This document shows positions 25,959-35,843 of a stretch of DNA of 64,000 nt, in pieces. Each line of letters starts with the position of its first letter. Positions within the stretch are counted from its first letter, which is position 1. The DNA is from Leptothrix sp. (in: b-proteobacteria) (GTDB lineage Bacteria > Pseudomonadota > Gammaproteobacteria > Burkholderiales > Burkholderiaceae_C): the NCBI GenBank assembly GCA_013822685.1, contig PNKV01000021.1, forward strand, positions 1-64,000, given 5' to 3'. The translations under genes and the position numbers were made by a program. The notes under the pieces are model-generated. The model was not told where the DNA came from. It saw only the letters and a list, made by a program, of their open reading frames with translations, and did not search any database.

Positions 25959-26903
25959 TCAAGCCAGGGCGCCGGCTTCTTCCTCGTGCAGCTTCAGCGT
26001 GATCACCAGCAGGCCGTGTTCATCGATGCGGGCTTCGACGCTGCGCGAATCCACCGCGTTGAGCAAATCGATCGACTCGTGGAAGTGGCTGGAGGACTGG
26101 CCGTCTTCCGAGAAGTTGCATTCACCCGAGATGAGCAATTGGCCGTCGCGGATCTCGACCTCGATGTCGTTCTCGCTGGCGCCGGGCAGCATGGCCGTGA
26201 CCTGCACGGACTGGCCCTCGCGCGAGACGTCGATGTCCGGCGTCCAGTCACCGTGCGGCTGGGGGACCAGCATGCGCCGCCTTTCCAGCCCGCCCCACAT
26301 GAAACTGCCGAAGCCGGCATCGAACTGCTCGGTCAGGCGGCGCATCTCCTTCAAGGGCGTCACGAAGGCCTGCAGCATGGAGTTGATCCAGACGCTGGCC
26401 GCGCGGTCCAGGTTCTTTTCCAGGGCCTGGGCGAACTCGCGGTTGATGGCCAAGGGCGACTCCGCATCCGGTTTGCTCATGGCGTAGGCGGGGCCCAGCA
26501 CGTCGGCGCCGACATTGGCCTTGGAATCCTTGCGCTGGTCACCACCGCTGTCCAAGCCGGCTTCGGGCTGGCCTTGCAGCAGCTTGACAAAGCGGTTCAG
26601 GTCGGCTTCGATTTCCTGCGTCACTTCTTGCACGGTGGTCTCGGTGCCCACGCCGTTGGGATAGTGCACGCTCACGGTGACCGTGGTGTGGCCATCGTCA
26701 ACCGGCGTGAAGCGCACCGTGGCGTTGCTGCGCACGCCTTTCACCGTTTGCCAGGAGATGAACTTGTTTTCTTCCTGATCGGTGATCTCGGTGTCATGGC
26801 TGTTGCCCATGAAATCAGGAAAGTTGGAGAACTGCGACCAAACGTTGTAGACATCTTCTACGGGGGCCGCCACTTCAGTGGATTGTTCCAGGTTGATGGT
26901 CAT
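25959..26903 (-). CDS. SRPBCC (START-like) and Hsp20 small heat-shock fusion protein
   Basis: A 314-residue protein with two unrelated domains. Residues 1-110 form an SRPBCC/polyketide-cyclase-like domain (TEVAAPVEDVYNVWSQFSNF, then DQEENKFISWQTVKGV and a C-terminal helix TTVQEVTQEIEADLNRFVK). After a ~90-residue helical linker, residues ~215-314 form an alpha-crystallin domain: DWTPDIDVSREGQSVQVTAMLPG, EIRDGQLLISGE and a C-terminal beta strand (LLVITLKL). The GxL motif and IxI-like tail are recognisable. The N-terminal fold binds hydrophobic ligands in other families, whereas the C-terminal one holds unfolding proteins. The combination suggests a chaperone that senses a lipid or hydrophobic ligand. 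No frame break is visible across the junction, and both parts have normal length. Confidence 0.82.
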   Translation of the reverse strand: MTINLEQSTEVAAPVEDVYNVWSQFSNFPDFMGNSHDTEITDQEENKFISWQTVKGVRSNATVRFTPVDDGHTTVTVSVHYPNGVGTETTVQEVTQEIEADLNRFVKLLQGQPEAGLDSGGDQRKDSKANVGADVLGPAYAMSKPDAESPLAINREFAQALEKNLDRAASVWINSMLQAFVTPLKEMRRLTEQFDAGFGSFMWGGLERRRMLVPQPHGDWTPDIDVSREGQSVQVTAMLPGASENDIEVEIRDGQLLISGECNFSEDGQSSSHFHESIDLLNAVDSRSVEARIDEHGLLVITLKLHEEEAGALA

Positions 26904-26991
26904 GTTGATTTCCTCAGGTTGACGGGGGACTGCTGCCTTGGTGTGGGGGCAACTGCCATTCCCGCGCTCGCCTGGGACGCGTCTGATTCAG

Positions 26992-27054
26992 GGCCTGAAG
27001 CCGCGTAAGTTTTTCCGAAAAACCTGCCGGGCAGGCTTTCGGCGGCTTCAGGCC
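26992..27054. repeat. Nested inverted repeats (three-way junction) between two leftward genes
   Basis: An outer 13-bp perfect stem (26992-27004 with 27042-27054) encloses two smaller hairpins: GTTTTT/AAAAAC (27009-27023) and CCTGC/GCAGG (27023-27035). On the leftward strand the second is followed by TTTTT, so it may serve as a terminator for the kinase gene ending at 27048. The outer right arm overlaps that stop codon. A cloverleaf-like RNA or extrusion of a cruciform are alternatives. I know no named element of this form. Confidence 0.5.
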
Positions 27055-29132
27055 ATGCTCGATTGGCGCAGGGCCAGGGCTTTCTGCCGCTTTGTAATCA
27101 TCTCGATCAGCGCGTCAGGGTCGGCAGGTTTGACCAGGTGCTCGTCAAAGCCCGCCTCCCTGGCCAGGGCCTGGTCGCTTCGCTGGCCGTAACCAGTCAG
27201 GGCGACGATCAGCGCCTCCTGAGCCTGCGGCATCTGCCTCATGCGGCGGGCCACTTCGTAGCCGTCCAAGCCAGGCAGGCCAATGTCCAGCACCACCACG
27301 TCGGGCTGAAACGCGGACGCGCAGTTGAGCGCTTGGGGCCCATCGCCCGCTGTTTTCACATCATGGCCGGCCAGCGAAAGGATCATGGCGATCGACTCGG
27401 CGGCATCCACGTTGTCGTCCACCACCAGCACGCGGCAACCGGACACCGCCTTGCTGGCTTCAGTGGGCTGCGGGCTCACTGAAGCCTGGGCGGTGATGTC
27501 CACCAGGCAGGCCATGGTGACGCGGAACTCGGCGCCCAACCCTGGCCCGCGGCTCAGAGCTTCGATCTGCCCGTGGTGCAATTGCACCAGCCTTTGCACC
27601 AGGGTCAAACCCACGCCCAGGCCACCCTGGCTGCGCGCCAGCGAGCGCTTGCCTTGCTTGAACAGGTCGAACACATTGGGCAACAGGTCGGCTTCAATGC
27701 CAATGCCGTTGTCCTTCACTGAAATGACCGCCTGGCCTTGTTGCGCGGTCAGCGACAGGTGGATGGTGCCGCCGTCCTCGGTGTACTTCGCGGCGTTGTT
27801 CAGCAGGTTGGACACGATCTGTAGCAGTCGGGCGAAGTCGCCACGCATCCACACCGGCGTGGCGGAGATGTCCAGGCTCAAGGCATGGCCTTTGGCGCTG
27901 ATGAGCGGGCGGATGGTCTCCACGCTTTGCGCGATGACGACGCGCAGATCGACCGGTTCGGACTGCAGCACGATGCTGCCCTGGTTGATGCGCGCCACGT
28001 CCAGCAGCTCTTCCACCAAGCGGGTCAGGTGGTTGATCTGCCGGTCCATCACGTCGTTGGCCCATTGCAAGGTGGCATCGGGGGGCGCCACGCGGCGGAT
28101 CACTTCGATGGCGTTGCGGATCGGGGCCAAGGGGTTGCGCAACTCGTGCGACAGCATGGCCAGGAACTCGTCCTTGCGTTGGCTGGATTGCTGCAGCAGG
28201 GTTTCGGCCTGGCGGCGCTCGACGATCTCGGCCTCCAGCGTCTTGTACAAGCGCGCGTTTTCAAAAGCCATGGCCGCGCGGCTGGACAACTCCTGCAGCA
28301 TGGCCCACTCCTGATCGTGGTCAGTGGCCACCATAAGCACGCCCAGCACGCGCGTGCCAATGATCAGCGGCACGGCCATGCCCGGCCAGGGGGCGGTGAT
28401 GGGCACGCGGCTGCGCATTGACGTGGCCTGGTCCACCGCTTGTTGCATGGCCTCGGGCAGTTCGCCCTGGACATGGTTCTGGAAGGTGCGGCCTTGCGCC
28501 ACCAGGTCAAAGGTGCAGCTCATGGCCTGGTCCAGCACCGTGAGCGAGGCGGCGGTGGTCACGTTGGGCACCAGCAGCTCGAGCAACTGGTGCATGCCCA
28601 CGCCCACGTCCAACGATTCGCTCAGCACGCGGCTGGCCTGCGACAGGAAATTGGAGCGCTGCGTGTTGTCTTCGGCCACCTTGCGGGCCGCCTCGGCAGC
28701 GGCCAGGGCCACGCGCTCTTCGGCCTGGCGGCGGGCGCGGCGCTGCATGTTGTGCAGCTCGACGAAGACCTTGACCTTGCTGCGCAGCACCTCGGGGATC
28801 ACCGGCGAGAGGATGTAGTCAACCGCGCCCAGCGAGTAGCCGCGCGAGGTCTGCATCTCATCGGCATAGGCCGTGATGAAGATGATGGGTGTGTGGGCCG
28901 AGCGCTTGTATTTGCGGATCAGCTGCGCGGTTTCCAGCCCGTCGATGTCGGGCATGTTGACGTCCAGCAGGATGACGGCGAACTCGGTCTTCAAGACCTC
29001 TTTCAGCGCCTCGCTGCCTGACCGCACGAAGACCAGGTTCTGCCCCAGGTCCTCCAGCACGGTCCGGAAGACCAGCAGCTTCTCGGGCAGGTCGTCAACG
29101 ATGAGGATGTTGGCCGGGTCGTTCACAAGCAT
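27048..29132 (-). CDS. Hybrid kinase with N-terminal receiver, GAF and C-terminal receiver
   Basis: A 694-residue soluble protein. Residues ~8-125 are a receiver (VDDLPEK; phospho-Asp in VILLDVNMPDIDG); a coil and a GAF domain (~165-310) follow; the DHp helix has its phospho-acceptor His near residue 329 (MLSHELRNPLAPIRNAIEV); HATPase_c has NLLNNAAKYTEDGG, DNGIGIEADLLP and GGLGVGLTLV; a second receiver ends the protein (VVVLDIGLPGLDGYE). The receiver-kinase-receiver layout suits a relay that takes phosphate from another kinase and passes it on. Its ATG lies inside the last codons of the giant HAMP kinase gene (10-nt overlap), so the two act together. Confidence 0.92.
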   Translation of the reverse strand: MLVNDPANILIVDDLPEKLLVFRTVLEDLGQNLVFVRSGSEALKEVLKTEFAVILLDVNMPDIDGLETAQLIRKYKRSAHTPIIFITAYADEMQTSRGYSLGAVDYILSPVIPEVLRSKVKVFVELHNMQRRARRQAEERVALAAAEAARKVAEDNTQRSNFLSQASRVLSESLDVGVGMHQLLELLVPNVTTAASLTVLDQAMSCTFDLVAQGRTFQNHVQGELPEAMQQAVDQATSMRSRVPITAPWPGMAVPLIIGTRVLGVLMVATDHDQEWAMLQELSSRAAMAFENARLYKTLEAEIVERRQAETLLQQSSQRKDEFLAMLSHELRNPLAPIRNAIEVIRRVAPPDATLQWANDVMDRQINHLTRLVEELLDVARINQGSIVLQSEPVDLRVVIAQSVETIRPLISAKGHALSLDISATPVWMRGDFARLLQIVSNLLNNAAKYTEDGGTIHLSLTAQQGQAVISVKDNGIGIEADLLPNVFDLFKQGKRSLARSQGGLGVGLTLVQRLVQLHHGQIEALSRGPGLGAEFRVTMACLVDITAQASVSPQPTEASKAVSGCRVLVVDDNVDAAESIAMILSLAGHDVKTAGDGPQALNCASAFQPDVVVLDIGLPGLDGYEVARRMRQMPQAQEALIVALTGYGQRSDQALAREAGFDEHLVKPADPDALIEMITKRQKALALRQSSMA

Positions 29133-32100
29133 AGCCAGCCCCTCAGGACGGCCAGCAGGTGCATCGGGTCCACCGGCTTGGACAGGTAATCCCAGGCCCC
29201 GGCTTCAATGCACTTCTGGCGATCGCCCTTCATGGCCTTGGCCGTGACCGCGACCATGGGCAGGTCTTTGCCATGCGGCAGTTTGCGGATCTCTTGCATG
29301 GTGGCGATGCCGTCCATCTCCGGCATCATGATGTCCATCAGCACGATGTCGATGCTGGGGTCGCTTTGCACCAGCCGGATCGCTTCGCGGCCGTTGTCGG
29401 CCGAGACGATGTTCATGCCTTCGTTGTCCAGCACCGTGGCCAGCGCGAAGATGTTGCGCATGTCGTCGTCCACGATCAGGGCTTTCTTGCCCGCCAGCAC
29501 GCCCTTGCCGCCATTCATCGTGCTGATGGCCTGGCGCTCGGCATCCGACAGGGAGGCGGGGCTGCGGTGCAGGAAGAAGGCCGCGTGGGCCAGCAAGGCA
29601 TCGAGTGTGCGGGCTTCGCGCAGGCCGAAGCCGCCATGCTGGCGGCGCCACACCGAATCGCCGGCGTCACTGGCATACAGAACCACGGGCAGTTGCGTGG
29701 CGCCGGGGCGTTGCTCCATGGTGTCCAACACCTCGTCGGGGTGCAAGGCGCCCAGGCTGGGGTCGATGACCACGCAGTCGGCGTGCTTCAAGGTTTGGCG
29801 TGCCAAGTCGGCCTGGTCGGCCACGATCACCTCCACCTCCTGGTCCAAAGCATTGACGAAATCCGTGCGCAGGGGCGACGGGGGCATCACCACCAGCAAG
29901 GTCTTCACGCGGCGTTCGCCAAATTGGTAGAGGTGCGCCAAGGCCTCATCGACCACGTCTTTGGACTGAAGCGGCTTGGTCAGGAAACCCACGGCGCCGG
30001 CCTGCAAGGCGCGTTCGCGCGAGTCGTCGGTGGAGACCACGCAGATGGGGATGTGCGAGGTCTCCTGGTCGGTCTTGAGCCGGTCCAGGATGCGCCAGCC
30101 CTGCATGTCGGGCAGGTGGATGTCCAGGGTGATCAGCGAGGGGTGGAAGTCGCGGGTCATCGACAGGGCGCCCGCGCCCGTCGTGCTGACCAGGCCCTTG
30201 TAGCCATTCTGGCGCGCGGCTTCCAGCAGCACCTTGGCAAAGGCCACGTCGTTCTCGACGATCAGCAGCACGCGGTCGCCCGGTGAGATGGCCTCGCGGT
30301 CGTCGTCGGCCACGTTGGCGAAGGCCACGCTCTCGGACACGGCCTCGTCAACTTTGGCCACGGAAGGCACGAAGCGTGGGGCGGGGTGGCGTGCTTCCAG
30401 GGCCAGCACCGGCTTGCCACCGTGGCCTTCGTCTTGCGCGGCCAGGGTGTCGGCACCCTGCGGGCGCGCATGCCGGGCCACGCGGGCCGGGCTGTAGTTC
30501 TGGGGCAGGTACAAGGTGAAGGTGCTGCCCTTGCCCGGCGCGCTCACCAGGCGGATCTCACCGCCCAGCAGCCGCGACAGCTCGCGGCTGATGGCCAGGC
30601 CCAGGCCGGTGCCACCGTACTTGCGTGACGTCGAACCATCGGCCTGCTGGAAGGCCTCGAAGATGATCTGCTGCTTGTCGGCCGAGATGCCGATGCCCGT
30701 GTCCGACACCGAGAAGGCGATGACCTGGCTGGCGCGCTTGAGCTCTTCATTCTCGGTCGACCAGCCGCTGTCGGCCGTGGCGATGGAGAACACCACCTGG
30801 CCCTGGTGCGTGAACTTGAAGGCGTTGGACAGCAGGTTCTTGATGATCTGCTGCAGGCGCTTGACGTCGGTGACCAGGCTCTTGGGCAGGGGTGGGCTGA
30901 GGTTGACCACGAAGTCCACGTGCTTGGATTCGGCGAAGTGGCGGAAGCTGCGTTCCACCGAGCGTTGCAGGTCGTCCAGGCGCAGCTCGCTGACATCGAC
31001 CACCACCGTGCCCGACTCGATCTTGGACAAGTCCAGGATGTCGTTGATGAGCATGAGCAGGTCGTTGCCCGAGGAGTGGATGGTCTTGGAGAACTCGACC
31101 TGCTTGCCGGTCAGGTTGCCTTCGGGGTTCTTGCACAACTGGTCCGACAGGATCAGCAGGCTGTTGAGCGGCGTGCGCAACTCGTGCGACATGTTGGCCA
31201 GGAACTCGGACTTGTACTTGGAGGTGAGGGCCAGCTGTTCGGCCTTTTCTTCCAAGGCCTGGCGGGCCTGTTCCACTTCCTGGTTCTTGCGCTCGACCTC
31301 CTGGTTCTGGTGGGCCAGCAGGCGGGCTTTCTCTTGCAGCTCCTGGTTGGTTTGCTGAAGCTCCTGCTGGCGGCTTTGCAGCTCTTGCGCCAGCGATTGC
31401 GATTGGGTCAGCAGGGTCTCGGTGCGGGTGTTGGCCTCCAGCGTGTTGATCACGATGCCGATGGATTCGGTGAGCTGATCAAGGAATGCCTGGTGGGCCG
31501 GATTGAAGCGGTCCAGCGAGGCGAGTTCCAGCACGCCGCGCACCTCGCCTTCGAACACCACGGGCAGCACCAGCACGTCCATCGCGGCGTTTTCGCTCAG
31601 GCCGGAGGCGATGCGGAAGGCGGCGGTGGGCACGTTGGTCAGCAGGATCTTCTGCTTGTCGATCGCGCATTGGCCGACCAGGCCTTCGCCCAGCCCGACC
31701 TCCTTGCCATGCGTGTATTGGCCGCCCGACGCATAGCTGGCAAAGAGCTTGAGCGAGGCGCCTTCTGGCGAGCCGCTGAGCACATAGAACTCGGCCTGCT
31801 GCGCGCCCACCACAGGCGCCAACTCGGACAGGATCAACTGGCCCACGGTGACCAGGTCTTTCTGGCCTTGCAGCATGCGGCTGAACTTCGCCAGGTTGGT
31901 CTTCAGCCAATCCTGCTCGGTGTTCTTTTGCGTCGTGTCCTTGAGGTTGCGGATCATCTCGTTGATGGTGTCCTTGAGCGCGGCCACTTCACCTTGCGTT
32001 TCCACGGTGATGGAGCGGGTCAAGTCGCCCTGCGTCACGGCGGTGGCCACCTCGGCAATCGCGCGCACCTGCGTGGTCAGGTTGGCCGCCAGCTCGTTCA

Positions 32101-34894
32101 CGTTCTCGGTCAGGCCCTTCCAGGTGCCCGAGGCGCCCGGCACCTTGGCCTGGCCGCCCAGCTTGCCTTCCACGCCCACCTCGCGCGCCACGGTGGTCAC
32201 CTGGTCGGCGAAGATGGCCAGGGTGTCGGTCATGGAGTTGATGGTGTCGGCCAGCGCGGCGATTTCGCCCTTGGCTTCCACCGTGAGCTTCTGCTTCAAG
32301 TCGCCGTTGGCCACGGCGGTCACCACCTTGGCGATACCGCGCACCTGGCTGGTCAAGTTGCCGGCCATGAAGTTCACGTTGTCGGTCAGATCCTTCCAGG
32401 TGCCCGAGACGCCTTGCACTTGCGCCTGGCCGCCCAGGCGGCCTTCGGTGCCCACCTCGCGCGCCACGCGGGTCACTTCGGCGGCGAACGAGGAGAGCTG
32501 GTCCACCATGGTGTTGATGGTGGCCTTCAGCTCCAGGATCTCGCCCTTCACGTCCACGGTGATCTTCTTGGACAAGTCACCAGCGGCCACGGCTTTGGTC
32601 ACGTCGGCGATGTTGCGCACTTGGCTCGTCAGGTTCGAGCCCATGGAGTTCACCGAGTCGGTCAAGTCCTTCCAGGTGCCGGCCACGCCCTGCACATCGG
32701 CCTGGCCGCCCAGCTTGCCTTCGGTGCCCACTTCCCGCGCCACGCGGGTCACTTCGGCGGCAAAACTTCGCAGTTGATCCACCATGGTGTTCACGGTGTT
32801 TTTCAGTTCCAGGATTTCGCCCTTCACGTCCACGGTGATCTTCTTGGACAAGTCACCGGCGGCCACGGCCTTGGTCACGTCGGCGATGTTGCGCACCTGT
32901 GATGTGAGGTTACCGGCCATGAAGTTGACCGACTCGGTCAAGTCCTTCCAGGTGCCGGCCACGCCTTGCACGTCGGCCTGGCCGCCCAGCTTGCCTTCGG
33001 TGCCCACTTCACGGGCCACGCGGGTCACTTCGGCGGCAAAGCTTCGCAACTGGTCCACCATGGTGTTGATGGTGGCTTTCAGTTCCAGGATTTCGCCCTT
33101 CACGTCCACGGTGATCTTTTTGGACAAGTCGCCCGCCGCCACGGCCTTGGTCACGTCGGCGATGTTGCGCACCTGTGATGTGAGGTTACCGGCCATGAAG
33201 TTGACCGACTCGGTCAAGTCCTTCCAGGTGCCCGACACGTCGCGCACTTCGGCCTGGCCGCCCAGGCGCCCTTCGGTGCCCACTTCACGGGCCACGCGGG
33301 TCACTTCGGCGGCGAACGATGAGAGCTGGTCCACCATGGTGTTCACGGTGTTCTTCAATTCCAGGATTTCGCCCTTCACGTCCACGGTGATTTTCTTGGA
33401 CAAGTCACCGGCGGCCACGGCCTTGGTCACGTCGGCGATGTTGCGCACCTGCGAGGTCAGGTTCGAGGCCATGGAGTTCACCGAGTCGGTCAAGTCCTTC
33501 CAGGTGCCGGCCACGCCTTGCACATCGGCCTGGCCACCCAGCTTGCCTTCGGTGCCCACCTCGCGGGCCACGCGGGTCACTTCCGCGGCAAAGCTTCGCA
33601 GCTGGTCCACCATGGTGTTGATGGTGTCCTTCAGCTCCAGGATTTCGCCCTTCACGTCCACGGTGATCTTCTTGGACAAGTCACCGGCGGCCACGGCGGT
33701 GGTCACTTCCGCGATGTTGCGCACTTGCGAGGTCAAGTTACCGGCCATGAAGTTGACCGACTCGGTCAGGTCCTTCCACGTGCCGGCCACACCCTGCACA
33801 TCGGCCTGGCCGCCCAGGATCCCTTCGGTGCCCACCTCGCGGGCCACGCGGGTCACTTCGGCCGCAAAACTGCGCAGCTGGTCCACCAGGGTGTTGACGG
33901 TGCTTTTCAACTCCAGGATCTCGCCCTTGCCGTCCACGGTGATCTTCTTGGACAAGTCACCCGCCGCCACGGCCTTGGTCACGTCGGCAATGTTGCGCAC
34001 CTGACTGGTCAAGTTGCCCGCCATGGAGTTCACCGAGTCGGTCAAGTCCTTCCAGGTGCCGGACACACCTTCCACGCGGGCCTGGCCGCCCAGGATCCCT
34101 TCGGTGCCCACTTCGCGCGCCACGCGGGTCACTTCAGACGCGAAGCTTCGCAGTTGGTCCACCATGGTGTTGATGGTGTTCTTGAGCGTGAGGAACTCGC
34201 CCTTCACGTCCACTTCGATTTTCTTGGACAAGTCGCCCTTGGCCACCGCCGTGGTCACGTCGGCGATGTTGCGCACCTGGTCGGTCAGGTTGCCGGCCAT
34301 GGAGTTCACCGAGTCGGTCAAATCCTTCCAGGTGCCGGCCACGCCCTTCACGCGGGCCTGGCCGCCCAGCTTGCCTTCGGTGCCCACTTCACGGGCCACG
34401 CGGGTCACTTCGGCCGAGAAGTTGCCCAACTGGTCCACCATCTTGTTGATGGTTTTGGCGGTGCGCAAAAACTCGCCCTCCAAGGGCCGGCTGTCCACCT
34501 CCAGCGCCATGCTCTTGGACAGGTCGCCCTGGGCCACAGCGCCAATCACGCGGGCCACTTCCGAGGTGGGGTGCACCAGGTCGTCGATCAGCGAGTTGAT
34601 GCAATCCACCGACTCGGCCCAGAAGCCCTTGGCATCGCGCATGGAGGCGCGCTGCTTGAGCTTGCCTTCCTTGCCCACCACCTGCCGCAAGCGGGCCAGC
34701 TCCAGGGCCATGGTCTCGTTCTGCTCGACCACGTCGTTGAAGACATCGGCCACTTTGCCAGCCAGGCCCTCCCAATGCCTGGGCAGCCTGACGGTGGCAT
34801 CGCCCCGCCTCAAAGCCGTCAGCGCTGTCAACAGCGTGGCGAGTTCCTGTTCCGCGGAAAATTCAGGCAAGGTGGGGTTAGCCAGGACTTTCAT
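29123..34894 (-). CDS. Giant soluble hybrid kinase with tandem HAMP repeats
   Basis: A 1923-residue protein with no membrane helix. After an N-terminal ~176 residues of divergent HAMP-like sequence come nine tandem 92-residue units (residues ~177-1004), each carrying GTWKDLTxSVN, [21 protein letters not shown] and [19 protein letters not shown]. Then a GAF domain (~1030-1185, with [12 protein letters not shown]), a Gln/Glu-rich coiled coil (~1190-1225), a DHp helix with His near 1235 ([20 protein letters not shown]), HATPase_c ([33 protein letters not shown]), a receiver with Asp near 1591, a degenerate receiver, and a last receiver ([11 protein letters not shown], Asp near 1855). The same architecture occurs in Nik1/Os-1 group III osmosensing kinases and in many bacterial relatives. 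It likely relays to the partner encoded downstream. Confidence 0.93.
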   Translation of the reverse strand: MKVLANPTLPEFSAEQELATLLTALTALRRGDATVRLPRHWEGLAGKVADVFNDVVEQNETMALELARLRQVVGKEGKLKQRASMRDAKGFWAESVDCINSLIDDLVHPTSEVARVIGAVAQGDLSKSMALEVDSRPLEGEFLRTAKTINKMVDQLGNFSAEVTRVAREVGTEGKLGGQARVKGVAGTWKDLTDSVNSMAGNLTDQVRNIADVTTAVAKGDLSKKIEVDVKGEFLTLKNTINTMVDQLRSFASEVTRVAREVGTEGILGGQARVEGVSGTWKDLTDSVNSMAGNLTSQVRNIADVTKAVAAGDLSKKITVDGKGEILELKSTVNTLVDQLRSFAAEVTRVAREVGTEGILGGQADVQGVAGTWKDLTESVNFMAGNLTSQVRNIAEVTTAVAAGDLSKKITVDVKGEILELKDTINTMVDQLRSFAAEVTRVAREVGTEGKLGGQADVQGVAGTWKDLTDSVNSMASNLTSQVRNIADVTKAVAAGDLSKKITVDVKGEILELKNTVNTMVDQLSSFAAEVTRVAREVGTEGRLGGQAEVRDVSGTWKDLTESVNFMAGNLTSQVRNIADVTKAVAAGDLSKKITVDVKGEILELKATINTMVDQLRSFAAEVTRVAREVGTEGKLGGQADVQGVAGTWKDLTESVNFMAGNLTSQVRNIADVTKAVAAGDLSKKITVDVKGEILELKNTVNTMVDQLRSFAAEVTRVAREVGTEGKLGGQADVQGVAGTWKDLTDSVNSMGSNLTSQVRNIADVTKAVAAGDLSKKITVDVKGEILELKATINTMVDQLSSFAAEVTRVAREVGTEGRLGGQAQVQGVSGTWKDLTDNVNFMAGNLTSQVRGIAKVVTAVANGDLKQKLTVEAKGEIAALADTINSMTDTLAIFADQVTTVAREVGVEGKLGGQAKVPGASGTWKGLTENVNELAANLTTQVRAIAEVATAVTQGDLTRSITVETQGEVAALKDTINEMIRNLKDTTQKNTEQDWLKTNLAKFSRMLQGQKDLVTVGQLILSELAPVVGAQQAEFYVLSGSPEGASLKLFASYASGGQYTHGKEVGLGEGLVGQCAIDKQKILLTNVPTAAFRIASGLSENAAMDVLVLPVVFEGEVRGVLELASLDRFNPAHQAFLDQLTESIGIVINTLEANTRTETLLTQSQSLAQELQSRQQELQQTNQELQEKARLLAHQNQEVERKNQEVEQARQALEEKAEQLALTSKYKSEFLANMSHELRTPLNSLLILSDQLCKNPEGNLTGKQVEFSKTIHSSGNDLLMLINDILDLSKIESGTVVVDVSELRLDDLQRSVERSFRHFAESKHVDFVVNLSPPLPKSLVTDVKRLQQIIKNLLSNAFKFTHQGQVVFSIATADSGWSTENEELKRASQVIAFSVSDTGIGISADKQQIIFEAFQQADGSTSRKYGGTGLGLAISRELSRLLGGEIRLVSAPGKGSTFTLYLPQNYSPARVARHARPQGADTLAAQDEGHGGKPVLALEARHPAPRFVPSVAKVDEAVSESVAFANVADDDREAISPGDRVLLIVENDVAFAKVLLEAARQNGYKGLVSTTGAGALSMTRDFHPSLITLDIHLPDMQGWRILDRLKTDQETSHIPICVVSTDDSRERALQAGAVGFLTKPLQSKDVVDEALAHLYQFGERRVKTLLVVMPPSPLRTDFVNALDQEVEVIVADQADLARQTLKHADCVVIDPSLGALHPDEVLDTMEQRPGATQLPVVLYASDAGDSVWRRQHGGFGLREARTLDALLAHAAFFLHRSPASLSDAERQAISTMNGGKGVLAGKKALIVDDDMRNIFALATVLDNEGMNIVSADNGREAIRLVQSDPSIDIVLMDIMMPEMDGIATMQEIRKLPHGKDLPMVAVTAKAMKGDRQKCIEAGAWDYLSKPVDPMHLLAVLRGWLCL
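31882..34366 (-). repeat. Nine tandem copies of a 276-bp HAMP-encoding unit
   Basis: Nine in-frame copies of 92 codons lie head to tail. Copies 1-7 differ by only a few residues; the last two (near 31882-32440) are more divergent. Each begins with the GGQAxV segment. Near-identity at DNA level means copies may expand or contract by recombination, and short-read assemblies may collapse this region. The variation concentrates at the LR/LS, TI/TV, ES/DS positions of each unit. Confidence 0.9.
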
Positions 34895-35007
34895 ACAACC
34901 TCGTGGATTTGGAAATGGCGGGAAACATTGTGCCCAGAATGGTCATGCGCGGCATGGCCGCAGACATGATTTTTGACGCACAAAATCCAGCCTGTTTTTG
35001 TGATTGG

Positions 35008-35023
35008 CTGTATGCGTATACAG
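35008..35023 (+). promoter_or_regulatory. Predicted LexA (SOS) box
   Basis: CTGTATGCGTATACAG fits the LexA box CTG-N10-CAG, with six symmetric bases on each side (CTGTAT/ATACAG). It lies 7 nt before the first ATG of the PD-(D/E)XK-like gene and 114 nt before the start of the divergent HAMP kinase gene. If a -10 element overlaps it (TATACA, 35017-35022), LexA would directly block transcription of the nuclease-helicase pair. No other sequence of this quality was noticed in the window. Confidence 0.7.
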
Positions 35024-35030
35024 TTGCGGT

Positions 35031-35843
35031 ATGTTGCCGGATTCCACCCCTGCGCCCCTGGGCCGCGCCCACCGCAACCGACTGATGCAGATCTGGCGAT
35101 CAGCCGGTTGGCCCTGCCGCGACGCCATCGAGATCGACCTGCTGGCCGCGGGTATGGCCTCCTTGCGGGCCACGCCCGAAGGCCGCGAAACCCTGCACCT
35201 GACTGAGGCCGGCATCCAATGGTTGGCGCTGGCCCGCCAGCAAAACCGCCGCGCCTTGAGTGCCCACGATCGCCTGGCCGAGAAAGTGGCCTGGCAGTTG
35301 ATGGACGCCGGGCGGGTGGTGTGGCGCGAGCTGTCTCTGCGCGCCCGCGTGGATGTCGATGCCGAGCTGACCCAGGCACCTTGTGCCCAGGAACTGGCGC
35401 CAGTGGCGCTGTGGCCCGAAGACGAAGCCGCCATCGAACGCAAGGCCTCGTGGCGCATGGCGCGCCCGGACGTCTTCTCGGTGCGCAACACCTCGGTGCA
35501 GGCTTACCTGCAACCGGTGGTTCACGAGGTCAAGGCCAGCCGCGCCGACCTGCTGTCCGACCTGCGCCACGAGGCCAAGCGCCAGTCTTACCAGTGGCTC
35601 TGCTGCGAGTGCTATTACGTGTTCCCGGCGGGCATCGCCGAGCCCGCAGAAATCCCGCCCGAGTTCGGCGTGTGGCTGTGGCACGGCGACCCCGAGGGCG
35701 GGCGGTTCGAGCTGGCCCGGCCGGCACGGCATGTGGCGTGCGAGTTGCCCTTCGCGGTGTGGCTGGCGCTGGCCAAGGCCACGCCGATGCGGCTGGAGGG
35801 CGATGAGCCGGTGCAAGCCAGCCTGGGCGAGGTTGGCGATTGA
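35031..35843 (+). CDS. PD-(D/E)XK-like nuclease-fold protein
   Basis: A 270-residue protein. Residues ~15-110 look like a small winged-helix unit (RLMQIWRSAGWPCRDAIEID, then a turn with REtLHLTEAG-like residues). Residues ~120-240 carry the nuclease pattern: Asp in RPDVFSV, then Glu-x-Lys in VVHEVKASRADLLSDLRHEA, then YQWLCCECYYVFP, matching MmcB/restriction-like PD-(D/E)XK domains. Start is ATG 35031; ATG 35085 is an alternative. Its stop overlaps the TTG start of the helicase gene (TTGA). With the upstream LexA box the pair is likely an SOS-induced DNA processing unit. Its substrate is unknown. Confidence 0.7.
   Translation: MLPDSTPAPLGRAHRNRLMQIWRSAGWPCRDAIEIDLLAAGMASLRATPEGRETLHLTEAGIQWLALARQQNRRALSAHDRLAEKVAWQLMDAGRVVWRELSLRARVDVDAELTQAPCAQELAPVALWPEDEAAIERKASWRMARPDVFSVRNTSVQAYLQPVVHEVKASRADLLSDLRHEAKRQSYQWLCCECYYVFPAGIAEPAEIPPEFGVWLWHGDPEGGRFELARPARHVACELPFAVWLALAKATPMRLEGDEPVQASLGEVGD

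Noticed and set aside
31882-34366. Possible CRISPR array or satellite because of regular repetition
   Set aside because: The period is 276 bp, in frame and coding for HAMP units without spacers.
30806-34969. Long rightward open frames (up to 698 codons) opposite the HAMP kinase, with internal repeats
   Set aside because: The repetition is inherited from the 276-bp HAMP units on the coding strand; the translated repeats are His/Gly/Val-rich with no known fold.
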